Assembly: GCA_947652605.1 (NCBI GenBank)
Contig: OX393579.1
Location: 37,516,970-37,580,969, forward strand
Length of the DNA stretch: 64,000 bases
DNA from: Elmis aenea
Lineage: Eukaryota > Arthropoda > Insecta > Coleoptera > Elmidae
Direction: 5' to 3'
Part shown: positions 46,531 through 59,094 of the stretch, piece after piece
Numbering within the stretch: position 1 is the first letter of the stretch
Layout: the number at the start of each line of letters is the position of its first letter
Made by a program: the position numbers and the translations under genes
The notes under the pieces: model-generated
What the model was told of the DNA's origin: nothing
What the model saw: only the letters and a program-made list of their open reading frames with translations
Databases searched by the model: none

Positions 46531-49062
46531 TCACAAAACATAAGATCTCCAAGCACATTTTTTAAATAGTATTTTAGGTGGATTATTTATACGGTATGTT
46601 GTAAAATTTATGAGAAAAAAGCAATAATTGAAAAATTATAAAATTTTTAAAAACAAATATCGGTTAAAGTATGGCAGAAAATGGTTCTAAATAGGTAATT
46701 TTTAAGTACTTTTACCTAAATTATGATTTAGCTTATATTTGTCGGTTGAACGGTTACTGATATACAAACCAAACTTTAAAAGAGTTGATTTGTATTAGAA
46801 ATGTGCTTGGTTTACAGCAATAATGAAATTATTTGCCAAAAAATTAAATTATTTAGTTTATCGGTTCAAATAGTATAAAAAGTCAAGATAAAATAGTGTA
46901 TGAATATTTATTTTTCAAGTCATTCGTTAGGGTTAGAATTTTTCCTTACATCATATTATTTATTTCTTTTATCACCGTGATAAATTGAACCTATTTATTG
47001 ATTTTTTGTTAGAGCATCCAAATTCAATTTTGTCTTAAGACTTATGAAGGTCACTGCTACCATATGTACAACATTTAATAAAATTGATCTAATTCGAAAA
47101 TAGTTTTATCAAAATAATTAATTTATCGACAATTTATTTAGGGAATAACAGACTTATAAAAATCAATCGAATATAAAATTTATTGAAGTTGCTCGTGTTT
47201 CTAATGTTTTTTTCGCTCTCATACCACTTAATGAATTGACAGGTTCTCAAAGATTTATTTTCTGAAATACTTCTATTAGTTGGAAATTTAATCAGGTTAG
47301 AAAATTTTCAACATGATCTGTTTTGGTATTTATAAGATGCTGGTCCTTATCATTTATAATATGCTTTCAAGTAAATTTAATTTTTTTCGTATAAATTCCT
47401 TACGATTCAGCAAACCTTTCTCACCTGCCACGTTGAATAGATAAGAATTTAAAACCTTTTTCAAACTGATATTTGCGTCCAATAATTCCGTGTGTGATGA
47501 GTTATCCAAGTTCTATTGTTACTTCAAAACTGTATGACATGGCATAAATACACACATTCATAACATTTTATTCAAAAATCATTTACCTTTTTTAATGAAG
47601 AACCGCTTGTAGATATGTAGATTCGTTTTTCAGTCAGTCCTTTTTTAAATCATAATTGACGATGACGTTAATCTAAATTTGCGTTTTTCTCTGGAACCGT
47701 TTAACATATTTTAAAAAAGTTTGCACCATTTTACTTGCAAAGCATGCGCGTATTGGTAAATAGACGAATTATATTTTAGCTCTGACGGTTTTATGGCCAA
47801 CGCGATCGCAAACATTGTTATTCAATTCTTTAATTTTTTTCCTATTTTTTAATCTGTAAATCATCAAAGGCACGTTATAACTCTGCAAAACATTTATTTT
47901 TGATGTTCTTGATGCAATAAACACAGCCTCGATTAGATTCTAGGGACAAATATTGTGACCTTCCCTTATTAGTATTTAAAATTATTGGAACCTAATAAAG
48001 CGAATTAAGTTATTCAGGCGTTAAGCAATTAAAATATATTAAAAAAAGGGGGTGCACATTTTTTGACACTAAAATAGTCGTTGTTGCCTGATATCTATCC
48101 TGTCAACCCTATGGTTATGTACAATAGAACAAATTAGTCGCTAAATTTATCCTTTGAGTGGCATCACTACGTCTGTACATTATAATATATGCAGAAACAC
48201 TCATTACCTACGACTATGTAAATGCAGCGATTCATTCATAAAACGTTTATGACAATGGATTAATGTCAAGCACATGTACATATTAGGTATACCATACATG
48301 CATGGCAGCTTCAGTAACTACACTGAAACAGGCAATGGCGTCAATCACGATTATCACCTTCAGTCTATCAGATAATTTAACTTGTAATAGGCAGCTAGGG
48401 ACCTTAGATATGCAAGGTATATACACATACATCTACTCGTATATGTGTATATCCAGTAATTCCTCGGGATACCATGACGTTCATTACGTAATCAGTTAGA
48501 AGAATACGTACACCCGTACCGATGGAAATGCAAAGTTGAAGAATGTTTAAGTTTCCTTTTAAAGTTATTACGGATAACAAATGTAAATCTTATATTTTAA
48601 TTACACTAATCGCGGCACAGACATTTCGTTACTTAAAACCTTTAGACTTTAGATTAAAATAACGTGCCAGTCTCGACTGCTTGTGTTAAATCAATTTAAT
48701 TATTTTAAAAACTTTTTAAGTGACACAGAACTTGTAACTGTCCTAGCAGCACTATAATGAACAAAAAAAGTTAAGTACAAGATAACGAAGTTTTATTATT
48801 AAATTTACCTGTTTGTTTAAAGGCTACACATTTTAAGACTAATTAGTAACTCAGATATATTGTTTTAGTAATGTTTGTAGTGGTAATACTGATGAAAGGA
48901 GCTCAACTCGAGCAGAGGACTTTGAGGGCTTAGTTTTAGGATCCGTCTGAATTGTAAATCATCATGTTCGTGTATCTTAGTTGCTAGGATTCTGTCATTT
49001 AGGATGCTTTTCAATATATTTATGAAGTATCCTTAATATTGAAAACTAAAATTGAAAATTGA
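46531..49062. other. Mostly unannotated AT-rich stretch
   Basis: No gene seen. It includes the 47690-47815 repeat, listed separately, and a small hairpin at about 48418-48450 (ATACACATACATC/GTATATGTGTAT). Confidence 0.4.
47690..47815 (-). repeat. Repeat shared with the insertion inside the Penelope element
   Basis: On the minus strand GCGATCGCGTTGGCCATAAA, CGTCTATTTACCAATACGCG and GTAAAATGGTGCAAAC correspond in the same order to 55770-55910 on the plus strand. The copies are diverged. Family unknown. Confidence 0.65.
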
Positions 49063-49316
49063 AGTTAAAGAAAAATCACCATGTGGTTAGGCTGAAAAAT
49101 GTGACTACACAAACCATAATAATCAAGATCCAGTAAGTAAACAATTGTATTGGATGATTGATGAACATGTTAAAATTTTTGACGGCTTATTTAAAAAATG
49201 TTAACATGTTCATCAATCATCCAATACAATAATTGTTTACTCACTGGATGTTAATTATTATGGTTTCTGTAGTGACACATTTTTCAGCCTAACCACATGG
49301 TGATTTTTCTTTAACT
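49063..49316. repeat. 254-bp fold-back with near-perfect arms
   Basis: Arms 49063-49173 and 49201-49316 are inverted copies with only a few differences (outer ends AGTTAAAGAAAAATCACC), separated by a 27-base loop. No coding sequence. The high arm identity suggests recent formation or gene conversion between arms. Confidence 0.85.
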
Positions 49317-49574
49317 ATCCTTAACATATTTGAAAATACGAGTAATTTGCTTTAATAGACAGGAAAACATTTTTGTGCATCTTCAGGAAAACGTTCTATT
49401 CCATTGCTTATCTATTTTTCAAAAATATGTTCCAAGTATGTAAAAGTAGCAAGAGATTCCTGCGATCATGTAAAATCAAGTTTCATGGGAACGTCTAATT
49501 TTTAAATTAGTTGCAGGTAAATGGACAATCCAAATGGGATATTTTTTGAACATTTATATCTCATGGTGGACACT

Positions 49575-50705
49575 GTTCCGGAGAAATAAAAGCTAAAATT
49601 ATATTAGCTCAATTCACAAGAAAGGCGATAAAAGAACGTAAAAACTATAGAGGCATTAGCGTTCTATCATCGATAGGCAGACTGTGTGGACGTATGATAG
49701 CAAGAAAGATCGAAATCCAGGTGACGGTTGAAGAAATCCAAAGTGGTTTCTGTCCAGGAAGATCGTGCACAAATAATGTATTGAGCATCAAACAACTCAT
49801 GGAGAAAACTAGAGCTCACCGTAGCAAATTGCATCAAATTTTTGTAGATCTGAAAAAAGTCTTCGACTGTATCCCCTTAAACAAACTATGGGAGACACTT
49901 CAAAACCATTAAAAAACCTTACGAAAACGTACCGTTGTATACAGATAAAAAATAAATTCATTATTAATAGGAAGGTTCGTCAGAAATGCCCACTGTCTCC
50001 ATTATTATTTAAACTATACGGCTCTTAACTTATGGTCAAGAAAATGCAACGGTTGGCAAAGAACTCAGTTCTGTTCTCCGACGATTAAATAATTTTAGCA
50101 GAAGTGAAACAGGATGCTGAATACATAATAAAAAAATTAATAGAAGAAATTGACGAGTGGGGTTTGGATATTAATGTTAAAAAAAGAAATAAATGGTAAT
50201 TGGAAATATGTACTGATAAAGACATTATAACCTCGAAAGGAAGGATAAAAGTTATCGAGGAATACAAATATTTAGGTGTATTAACTTTGGATATAATGGG
50301 TATCAAAGACATCTTAGATAAATTAGGAGAAGGAAGAGCAATAACTCGACAATTAAATTCAGTGTTATGAAAACCAAAAGACATATATTTAAATATTTTG
50401 TACAAAGCTGTGCTACATACGGAGCTGAGGTGTGGACCAAGTCTAAATATTTAAAAGAGAGAGTAAGAGCAATGACAATGACTGGATGTTGCCAATTAAC
50501 GATTAAGAAACAAGTAAGAAACGAGGTCATACGGAAACGAGTAAATGCATCTAAAAGAAAAAAAGGGGAAGACCGAAAAGGAGATGGATAGCTGGGGTTA
50601 AAATAGCAATGGACAAAGGAATGTAACGGTTAATGACTATCAGGTTAGGAAGGAATGGCATTTAGGATGCGGTAGACGGCAGTCAGCTGTATGAAAAATC
50701 CGCTG
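49575..50705 (+). pseudogene. LINE reverse-transcriptase remnant
   Basis: Plus-strand frames begin IHKKGDKRTKNYRGISVLSS. The 49694-49912 frame gives EEIQSGFCPGRSCTNNVLSI and QIFVDLKKVFDCIPLNKLW, i.e. RT blocks 1-3 with the first catalytic Asp in VDLKKVFD. The YADD block and palm are reduced to scattered fragments. The C-terminal KEWHLGCGRRQSAV near 50645-50690 shares about 45 bp with the fragment at 17005-17225, so both may be one LINE family. Stops and frameshifts throughout; 5'-truncated. It is not the family at 505-2107, judging by its C-terminus. Confidence 0.8.
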
Positions 50706-50907
50706 GTAAACTATATATGTATATATTTTGATGATAATCTCCATCATTACGTTGCGGTGATTATAGATATTTTAGTCTTGGACTCACTTTATTGCAAGTG
50801 TTTATTTTGTCCAGATATTGTAATCTTCATAACATGATTATTGTTTTGAAATATGAGTTTCTTTTGGCTATCATGAACATCGTTATTTACGTTTAATTTA
50901 TGATTAA

Positions 50908-51017
50908 CACTTTTGCTGCCGGCTCCGCTCATAAGCAAGCAGCGCTAAAACGCGAGTGATGCAGTATGTTATCGGTAAAAATCACACGGGGTTAGCCCTG
51001 AGTCGGCAGCGAAAGTG
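50908..51017. mobile_element. 110-bp mini-MITE with TTAA duplications
   Basis: CACTTTTGCTGCCGGCTC and, inverted, CACTTTCGCTGCCGACTC (16 of 18 agree), with TTAA directly outside both ends (50904-50907, 51018-51021). TTAA duplication points to mobilisation by a piggyBac-superfamily transposase, though its ends differ from the 35810 element. Confidence 0.7.
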
Positions 51018-51021
51018 TTAA

Positions 51022-53970
51022 ATTTACTTAAAAGAGGTGTATAAGCTATATATTTTGCCCAATAATATATAAAAAATATTGGGTTTTTTAATGTTTGATG
51101 TATCGTTTTAAAGAAACGCCTTGATAGAGATAAATAGAATAAAATTTACTTGTTGCATGTAAACCTTCTTCAACTGTGCTTAACGAGCCCTATGCAATTA
51201 CTATCGCTTCTTTTGAAGAAAACGGGTACATTATAGTAAACGAGTTTAATTTTTCTAACGAGTCCTTGTTTGCTACGTTGTAAACTGCAAGCTAAAATAA
51301 TGGAAGTTTTTATGTCTCATAATAAATGTATAATATACACGTATATATAAAATGTGCTTTACAAAATGTGCTTTATTTTAGATTATTAAAATGCATGATA
51401 AGTGCTTATTCAGCTTTTGATTATTGATAATTCCATTTATATTGTCGCAGTAGGAATAAAAAGCTGCCATTTTTACTTCATAATAATATATTGTTTTTAT
51501 TTCCGTATAAAATGGAGTCAATGACGTGCATAAGACAAATTGTAAATGATGACGATCACTTTAGTTAAAGAAAGATAAATTGTATATGATATCCACGTAA
51601 TAGCGTTTGCCCGATGCCCGACTTATATCAATATATTACGATAAAAGAAATGCATTCTACATTATACTGCGTCACAAAACATCACTAAACGATGAAATAT
51701 ATTTTTAAAAGGTTTAAGGCTCTTTTTTCAGCATTTATAAAAGACAAAGTGAAATATTTATGTGTTTTGTGAATTTCATAGAAACTAAATGCCGAGGTTG
51801 TCAAAGTTTTGTATCAAAGTTAACATGGTACCATAGTGATGGAACAATACTGGTATGTCAGTTATTTGCGTCAACGTCACTGAAACTGACATGCCAGAAA
51901 AACCGCCCCACATTTGTGACATAAAATATTTTGATTAATAGAAATCACACGTGATTTTAAAATGCTTATTTTACATACAACAAAATAACAATTTAACGTA
52001 CATAAAGCATGCGCGGTATGTTACTGCCTAACTGTGCTCGAAATACAACTTTATTTTAAAGTATTAAAATATTCTGTAAGACACAAAGCACCAATTTGCA
52101 ACTGACGTGTTGCTAATTTTTGTAAAAAAAAACAGTTATGTGATGTGTGATTTTGTGGCTTGTAACAAGACGATGTCAGTATTTTTTCGTTTTTAAAATA
52201 TTGGTAAACAATATTTTATAACGTTTAAAGCAAAATGGTGCATTAATTTCATTGCATAAAAATCATTTAGTTTCACATTTCCAAAAAGTCAAAGTATAGA
52301 GTATACAGCAGTATACTGAGGTGGGTTGTGTTTATCATATAAATAAATAAATTAAATGGGTACTACAAGGAATTTGTTACAAAACTGTATTTGATTATAA
52401 CAAGACATCACACATGGAAGTAAATTTATTTTAATATATAAATCTATATTAAGGCCTACTATGACAACCGGCTTTGTTATTTGAAGGAAATGTTTATGAA
52501 AAAAAAATTTGTCAGAAGCATGTTTTGAATTGCTTCTAAGCTTTTTTAAATATGAAGTCTGCTAACTAAAAATTGTAAAGGAACATGTTAAGAACTCACT
52601 AAATAATGTCATAGGCATTTAAAACACAGTCCAAGTATTGTAATATTAAAATAAAAAGAATTCATATAAATGAAAAACAAAAACTATCCTAATACTTATA
52701 CTTTCCCTTCGAAAAGAGCACCGTAAAATTTCACTTATAATAGCCATTCGAGTATAATACGCATGCTTAATTTAGCCCAATGTAGGTTATGTTTTTTTAG
52801 GACTCGCGTATAAGACGCACCCGAGTTCAAGAGGGCAAAAATGAGTAAACATTTTGCGTATTAGACGCGATATTTAAGATAACTACATTACCAACTTTAA
52901 TTAATGACCTATCTATAGGGATTAAGTTAGTTTATAAACTGCTTCTATTGCCTAAATATATTAAAAATGGTTTAAAACACAAACATCATGGATAGAATAA
53001 TATTCGTTTGATGAACTGGTGGCTTGGGTAGGTGTAAAAAAATAGCGGCGCTTATTTGGTGGCAATTTTATTTTTGTAAGTAGTGATTAATATATTTACC
53101 AATTTTTAATTTTGACAAATAATTAATATAAAATATCCGATTTGTGTTCTTTTTGAAACAATTCCCTTAAAGTGTACCTTGCTAAGAGCTTTTCATCATC
53201 TAAAAGGTTATTTTCTAGCCTTTAATAATTCAATCTATTACATATCTAAATTGTATTACTAATTGTTTGAATGACACCGAGCAATTACTGTTGCTTTGGT
53301 AGGAAACGGATATCATCTTTAGAACTGGCTACGTGTTCAATTGGCCAAGCTCGTTTTTTTTGCCAAGTTCTTAGAAACTGCGGGTTAAAATATATTGAGG
53401 AATGTAACTAGATACGACGATGAATTGGAGCTACCATATAGTTACATATATTTATTTATGTTTTAAATTTAAATGATGGTTTTAAATAATTATTTAAGCT
53501 AAGCCTCTTTGTACGAATCAGATAATCGTATTATATTCTGTGTTAAGTGTTATTATTTTATATTACAAAATCAAGGCAAAATACATTATCTAAACAGTTA
53601 TGCAGTAAGTAAATGTTTTGAGTTAAATGTTCATCTGACTTCAGAGGTGTTCATAATTTCCTAGTTATGTAAACAGATAGTTTGTGTGTAGCACCTGTTA
53701 CTCATACTTAAATTATCCATTTGCGTTTTAAGCGTGTTTTGATAATAAATAAAATTATGTTAAACACAACCTGTACATCATTAGGCATAATAAACAGACA
53801 TTTACGATTATGGCGCCATTAGTTAAAAATAAATTTACCAGTTTAAATTGCAAAATCCTGTTAGTGAACTGATAAAATTACATCAGCGAATAATTTTATG
53901 TTGTTTTCATATAATATTTGCGTGAATTTATAAATAAACATAAAACTTTATTGTCACGTTACTTCACGTC
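51022..53970. other. Long unannotated AT-rich stretch
   Basis: No gene recognised. Minor features: a hairpin at 51853-51895 (GGTATGTCAG/CTGACATGCC) and, at 52760-52870, three TATAAGACGCAC-like motifs recalling the ends of the 17660 element. Confidence 0.4.
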
Positions 53971-54149
53971 TATACAGGGTGATTTAATTTGACTGTCGTT
54001 TCCCCATAACTCGTACTGTAAGAGGAAACAGCTATAAGGTAATAAATATTTTAATGCCAATTTTCTCAAAAATGTTCCTATGTATTTTTATTATTGAGTT
54101 TAAAATCGAATTCTTTATGAAAATAAATTAAAAAGTATACTATTGTGAT

Positions 54150-54717
54150 ACCCCACCACAGATCAATTATTTTATTTTTACATCAATGTTATTTAATTTA
54201 CTTTTAAATGAATAACATTGCAACAAATGCTGATGCATCAGTTACTAAAACATGTAACACTTCAAAAGGGCCAGGTTATGAGGATTTCAAATTTAGTAAA
54301 ACACATTAGCGTTAAAATATTACGGCCATCACTTGGGACCTACAACGCCAGCATTTGGGTTTTGTCAATCAACAAACGATTTGTTGATACATTTTTACGT
54401 CATAAGTAGAACAAACTACTCGCACAAATATGTGTTTATAGGAAAGAATGACAGATGCAACTACAATAAAAAAGGGCTAGCAATGGGAAACCGAATATCC
54501 TGGGACAGTCGAGCTTAAGTACTTAACAACCAACCATCAAAAAATGTACAGCCGGTCGAAAAATAAAGGAGTTTGTTGTTAAAATTCTTGTGTTTTATTT
54601 GTTTCTTACTATGTGATAATTGCTCTAGACCTGTGTATTACGTAAAATAACGGTTGACGGTCCAACCATCATACAAAGACGATCACGAGCCATAATTAAC
54701 AACAATAAATATAAGAC
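54150..54717 (+). repeat. Dispersed repeat R, 5' part
   Basis: Homologous to 46530-45885 read on the minus strand. It is interrupted at 54717 by the Penelope element, and the remaining 60 bp resume at 57975. Confidence 0.7.
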
Positions 54718-54893
54718 ATAATACAATCTTGGTTTCCGGGTTTGGAACCGCGTCTTCTATATTTAGAAGTAGTTGACGTTTCGACCATTGTGTCTTGGTC
54801 TTTTTCAAAACGACTAATTTGTGAGGGATGTTGCTGGGTTTATATATCCAGCTTGTGGAGGCGTGGCGTTCCGCTTGATGGATTTGTTCTGCC

Positions 54894-55388
54894 TCAGTGA
54901 TTTTGTGATGACTGGTTTCCAGATGTTTGGGAGTTGTATGCCTGTGTCTCTGTTGTAGTTGTTTGGGTTCTTGATGATTTCCAATGATTCTCGATATAAT
55001 CTTGGCCAGAAATGGTTTGCGCGGGCCGTAGTTTTGTTTCTCTGAAGAGGATGTTGTGTCCTGTACCCTGGGCGTGTTCTGCTACCGCTGATTTATCGAC
55101 TTGTTGTCTTGTTGTTTGTCCTTCGTGTTCTTTGAGACGCGTTTGTATACTCCTGCCAGTTTGTCCTATGTATACTTTTCCACAGGAGCAAGGTATGCTA
55201 TATATTCCCGCGTGGTGTAGTCCTGTGTCGTGTGTTCTTCTTAATTTATTCGAGAGCTTCAAAGGAGCGTTGAAAACGGTTTTGATTTTATGTTTTTGTA
55301 GAAGCTTTGATATTTTGTTAGTCACTCCGCTGATGTAGGGCAAGTAAGTCGTATTCTTTCTTTTCTTTTCCTTCTTTTGGCGTGGCAT
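54894..55388 (-). pseudogene. Penelope GIY-YIG endonuclease domain
   Basis: The frame contains YLPYISGVTNKISKLLQKH, then APLKLSNKLRRTHDTG and GIYSIPCSCGKVYIGQTGRS with RLKEHE. This is the GIY-YIG nuclease form found at the C-terminus of Penelope proteins (GIYxI-C-CGxxYIGQTGR---R--EH). After HNILFRETKL an indel changes the frame: the inverted copy at 57600-57720 reads the expected RLYRESLKIIKNPNNYNR there, whereas this copy does not. The start codon is artificial, because a frameshift near 55340-55360 separates it from the RT part. Nuclease signature residues are present. Confidence 0.85.
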
Positions 55389-57430
55389 GTTTTTGTATGG
55401 TACGAAGTATTTGTTTACGCTGGTAACCGTTTTCTTGCAGGGCTTTCGTGACCATGTTCAGTTCTTCTTTGATGTTTTCTGGTGTGCATATCTCTTTAGC
55501 CCTATGTATTAATGTGTTGATCACCGATTGTTTTTGGGCCGGGTGGTGATGTGATGCAGCATTTAGATATCGGTTGGTATGGGTCGGTTTACGGTTAACG
55601 CTGTGGCTAAGTGTTCCGTTTGCTTCTCTTTTGACCAGTTTCTCCAGAAAGGGTAACGCGCCATTCTTCTCTTCCTCCATCGTAAATTTTATGTTCCTGT
55701 ATAGGTTGTTCAGGTGTGTTAGAAAATCTTGAAGTGGTTCTTTTCCAGAGAAAAACTGAAAAATTGGTATAAAAAGGTCATTTTTGCGACCGCGTTGGCC
55801 ATGAAACGGTCAGAGACAAAATCGAAATTTTCCTATTTACCAATGCGCGCAATCTTTGCCAGTAAAATGGTGCAAAGTTTTTGAAAAAATCCTGAATGGT
55901 TCCGGAGAAAATCATCAAAAACGAAACCCCTGCATAAGCGCTATGATTTGAGAAGTTGTAGTATATCTGTATAACTATACGAGGGTCTCATATCAGAGGG
56001 GCGTATGAGCCATGGCTAAGTGTTCCGTTTGCTTCTCTTTTGACCAGTATGTCCAGAAAGGGTAACGCGCCATTCTTCTCTTCCTCCATCGTAAATTTTA
56101 TGTTCTTGTGTAGGTTGTTCAGGTGTGTTAGAAAATCTTGAAGTGGTTCTTTTCCATGTTCCCAGATGACGAAGGTGTCGTCTACGTATCGGAACCAGTG
56201 TTTCGGTTTCAATTTGCTGGAGAGTAGGGCTTGTTCTTCGAAGGCTTCCATGTACAAGTTGGCGAGTGCCGGTGATAATGGTGAACCCATGGCTGCTCCC
56301 GTTGTTTGTTCATAGATGCCTCCATTGAAGGTGAAGTAGGTAGATTGTGCGCACAGCTTTATTAAGTCGGCTAGGTTACCATCGAGGTCGTTAGCAACCA
56401 GTCGTTCCCTTGCCAATTCCACTGCTTCCTCAACCGGTATATTGGTAAATAATGAAGTCACATCGAAACTTATCATGATGTCGTTGTCGTTTATAATTAG
56501 CTGTTCTAGTTCCTGGATGAAGTGTGCTGAGTTACGGATATGGTGATCCGATTGTCCAATGAAATTGTTCAGTGTTCTGGCGAGGTATCTTGCTAAAGGA
56601 TGGGTAGCTGATCCAATGGCGCTCACTATTGGTCTTAGCGGTACGTCTTGTTTGTGTATCTTCGGTAGACAATATAGTTTTGGGGTTCTGGATTCTGTCG
56701 GTATTAGGCTCTTGTGGTCTTCTGTTGGAATTGATGAGGTTTTCACTGCTGTCGTAATATGTCGTTCTATGTTCTTGGTAGGGTCCTTCTTCAGTACTCG
56801 GTACGTCGATTCCTGCAGCATGTCGAGAACTTTGCTGTTGTATTCCGCGCTGTCCATAATTACGGAGGCATTGCCTTTGTCGGCAGGTAGAATTATGATG
56901 TCCGGATTATCGCGTAGTTTCCTGACGGCCCGTTCTTCCTCTTTGCTCATGTTTGGTTTCGGTGGTTTGGCTTTCTTAAGGATGAGTGCTGTTGCTGCTC
57001 TTATATCTTCAGCGTCGTCCGTGGTAAGGTTACGAAGTGTGCTCTCTAGTTGACTCACTATTTCTTCGTTCGGTATGTATTTTGGAGCGACAGCAAAGTT
57101 AAATCCTTTTTGTAGTACGGCCTTGCTGGTGTCGTCTATTATGGCACTCGATAGGTTTATAACGACCCGGCTGGCATCCAGTTGAGGTTTGTTGATGTTG
57201 TGAGCTATACAGCTTCTCGAATTTCTTCTTTTGTATAGTAGTCGCCTTATCCGCTTGGTATGAGGCTTTTTGTGTAGACAGACGGTCGACAACAGTCCAT
57301 GTTTCTTGATCCAATTTTGAGCTGGTGATAAGATGTACGTTGTGCAGACTTCTGGCGTTGGCGTCCAATTGGGTACGAGTGCTGTGAATCCTTTCTCTGA
57401 GTAGCGCCGAGCTTGCGCGTTGTAGTATGT
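55318..57430 (-). pseudogene. Penelope-like reverse transcriptase
   Basis: The frame 55988-57430 holds VVINLSSAIIDD, IIILPADKGNASVIMD (DKG motif), PKLYCLPKIHK, PLRPIVSAIGS, MISFDVTSLFTNIPVEEA, GAAMGSPLSPALANLYMEAF and FRYVDDTFVIW with the YVDD active site (56177-56188). All are characteristic of Penelope RT. A frameshift near 57210 splits off the upstream KKKFEKL segment. At 56012 a 266-bp insertion breaks the frame. RT thumb sequence resumes at 55318-55680 (NRKPTHTNRYLNAASHHHPA). Residues encoded beyond 57430 are antisense of the terminal repeat and not part of the protein. Confidence 0.9.
55604..56155. other. Insertion with flanking 140-bp duplication inside the Penelope RT
   Basis: 55604-55745 and about 56014-56155 are near-identical direct copies encoding EEEKNGALPFL and VKREANGTLSH. 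Between them 55746-56011 is unrelated to Penelope and resembles 47690-47815 inverted. It may be a real insertion accompanied by tandem duplication, or two overlapping element copies joined by recombination. Confidence 0.7.
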
Positions 57431-57974
57431 AGACACAGGACTACACCACGCGGGAATATATAGCATACCTTGCTCCTGTGGAAAAGTATACATAGGACAA
57501 ACTGGCAGGAGTATACAAACGCGTCTCAAAGAACACGAAGGACAAACAACAAGTCAACAAGTCGATAAATCAGCGGTAGCAGAACACGCCCAGGGTACAG
57601 GACACAACATCATCTTCAGAGAAACAAAACTACTGGCCCGCGCAAACCATTTCTGGACAAGATTATATCGAGAATCATTGAAAATCATCAAGAACCCAAA
57701 CAACTACAACAGAGACACAGGCATACAACTCCCAAACATCTGGAAACCAGTCATCACAAAATCACTGAGGCAGAACAAATCCATCAAGCGGAACGCCACG
57801 CCTCCACAAGCTGGATATATAAACCCAGCAACATCCCTCACAAATTAGTCGTTTTGAAAAAGACCAAGACACAATGGTCGAAACGTCAACTACTTCTAAA
57901 TATAGAAGACGCGGTTCCAAACCCGGAAACCAAGATTGTATTATGGATAACGGCCGCGAAAGCCTCAAGAATAA

Positions 57975-58035
57975 AATAAATATAAGAGTAATAAGTACTC
58001 TTCCACAACAGTGTGGCCTATGTATAGTACGATGC
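57975..58035 (+). repeat. Dispersed repeat R, 3' part
   Basis: AATAAATATAAGAGTAATAA followed by diverged sequence continues the repeat interrupted at 54717, as in the intact copy at 45885-46530. Confidence 0.65.
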
Positions 58036-58221
58036 GTCACACTATATAATAAAAAAAAAGTTGACTATCGTCAGTTTTATAAATTCCATCGTAGAAAAAT
58101 GTTGTAACGTCATTTGATAAAGAATATGCTGAGATTAAAACAAATATTTGGTTTATAGGGGGTTCCTCTTAAAATAACAAAGCTATAGAGATGCAACAGT
58201 CAAACTGAATCATTCGGTATA

Positions 58222-59094
58222 GTAAGTTTTTCTTGATTTTGTTTTTTTATGATAAAAATGTTAAGTAATCTGGGTATAGTTTGCTACAAAGTATTTAAAA
58301 AGCAATTTCCCATTTTACATAAAAGCTGTGGTTGAAATCAAACGTCGTTTAAAGAGCTTAATGTTTTAAAAGCTTATCCTTTGTGATTTAATTATCCTAG
58401 TTCATCTTCTAGTAAAAGTTAAAAGGGTTGATAGGAAGAGGTAATATAAACGTAAAAAAAAATTATGTTGCTTATTGACCTTTGAACGAAGTCGTAATAG
58501 CAGACTTTAGTTACAACCCCAATGTTTGTTTTTGCAGCAATAAAATACATTCTAATTCTGTGCAATTAATTATACAAAGTGCAGTGGCAATTCTTGGCCT
58601 GGGGAGTCCAATAATTGAATAAATGATTATTTTAAGGGTTGTCCCATTAAAAGAAGTCTAGCTAGGATAAGCGTAGAACTAACATAGTCGTATAATTGAG
58701 GAAAGTGACCTGCTGAAGGTTCTTGGCATTAATTGAGTTTTAGCGGTCGCACAGGGCTTGAGTAATTGTATTGCCGTTTTTCCATGTCATGGACATGTAG
58801 TCAACAGGATTTTCACGAAACCGCATCGCTATTGTTATTTGTTAGATTGTTTATTAAAACGAGTAAATTAGTTTACGAGAAAAATAATTATTCTTATTTC
58901 TAACAGAAAGACGGGCAAGGTCAGTTCTTACATTTGAATCTGTGCTCATATCGCGTTGATAAGACTGTACAACTATCGAGTAATTCTAATTAAATCACAC
59001 AAGGTTAATGAATCAGTTTTTAGTGGTTATATGAAATTTAAAGTTTATATTTAGGTAAACAAAATACACAATTTAATCAATAATATATTCTCCT
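58222..59094. other. Unannotated AT-rich stretch
   Basis: No gene or paired repeat recognised. Confidence 0.45.

Larger units (their letters stand above)
54718..57974 (-). mobile_element. Penelope-like element with inverted terminal repeats
   Basis: The 13-bp duplication AATAAATATAAGA lies on both sides (54705-54717, 57975-57987). Terminal inverted repeats of about 510 bp (54721-55229 and 57432-57942) are nearly identical and include much of the GIY-YIG coding region, an arrangement known for Penelope elements. A 32-base unpaired tail (57943-57974) follows at the right. The coding strand is minus: RT, then GIY-YIG endonuclease. It is less AT-rich than its surroundings. Several lesions make it non-functional. 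Confidence 0.9.
53975..58217. mobile_element. TIR element ends (CAGGGTGATTTAA) enclosing repeat R and a Penelope element
   Basis: The left end CAGGGTGATTTAATTTGACT and, inverted at 58217, CCGAATGATTCAGTTTGACT lie inside TA on both sides. The similarity continues inward for about 90 bp (GTAAGAGGAA...CTATAA). The terminal motif matches the CCGGGTGATTCAG elements at 6797 and 21290. The interior is filled by repeat R (54150-58035), itself split by the Penelope element. Without nesting this would be an element under 400 bp. Confidence 0.65.

Noticed and set aside
56559..57053. 164-residue plus-strand frame (and 55012-55338)
   Set aside because: Antisense of the Penelope RT and GIY-YIG coding regions.
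57431..57529. N-terminal 33 residues of the long Penelope frame
   Set aside because: They are the complement of the GIY-YIG coding sequence in the inverted terminal repeat, so not part of the RT protein.
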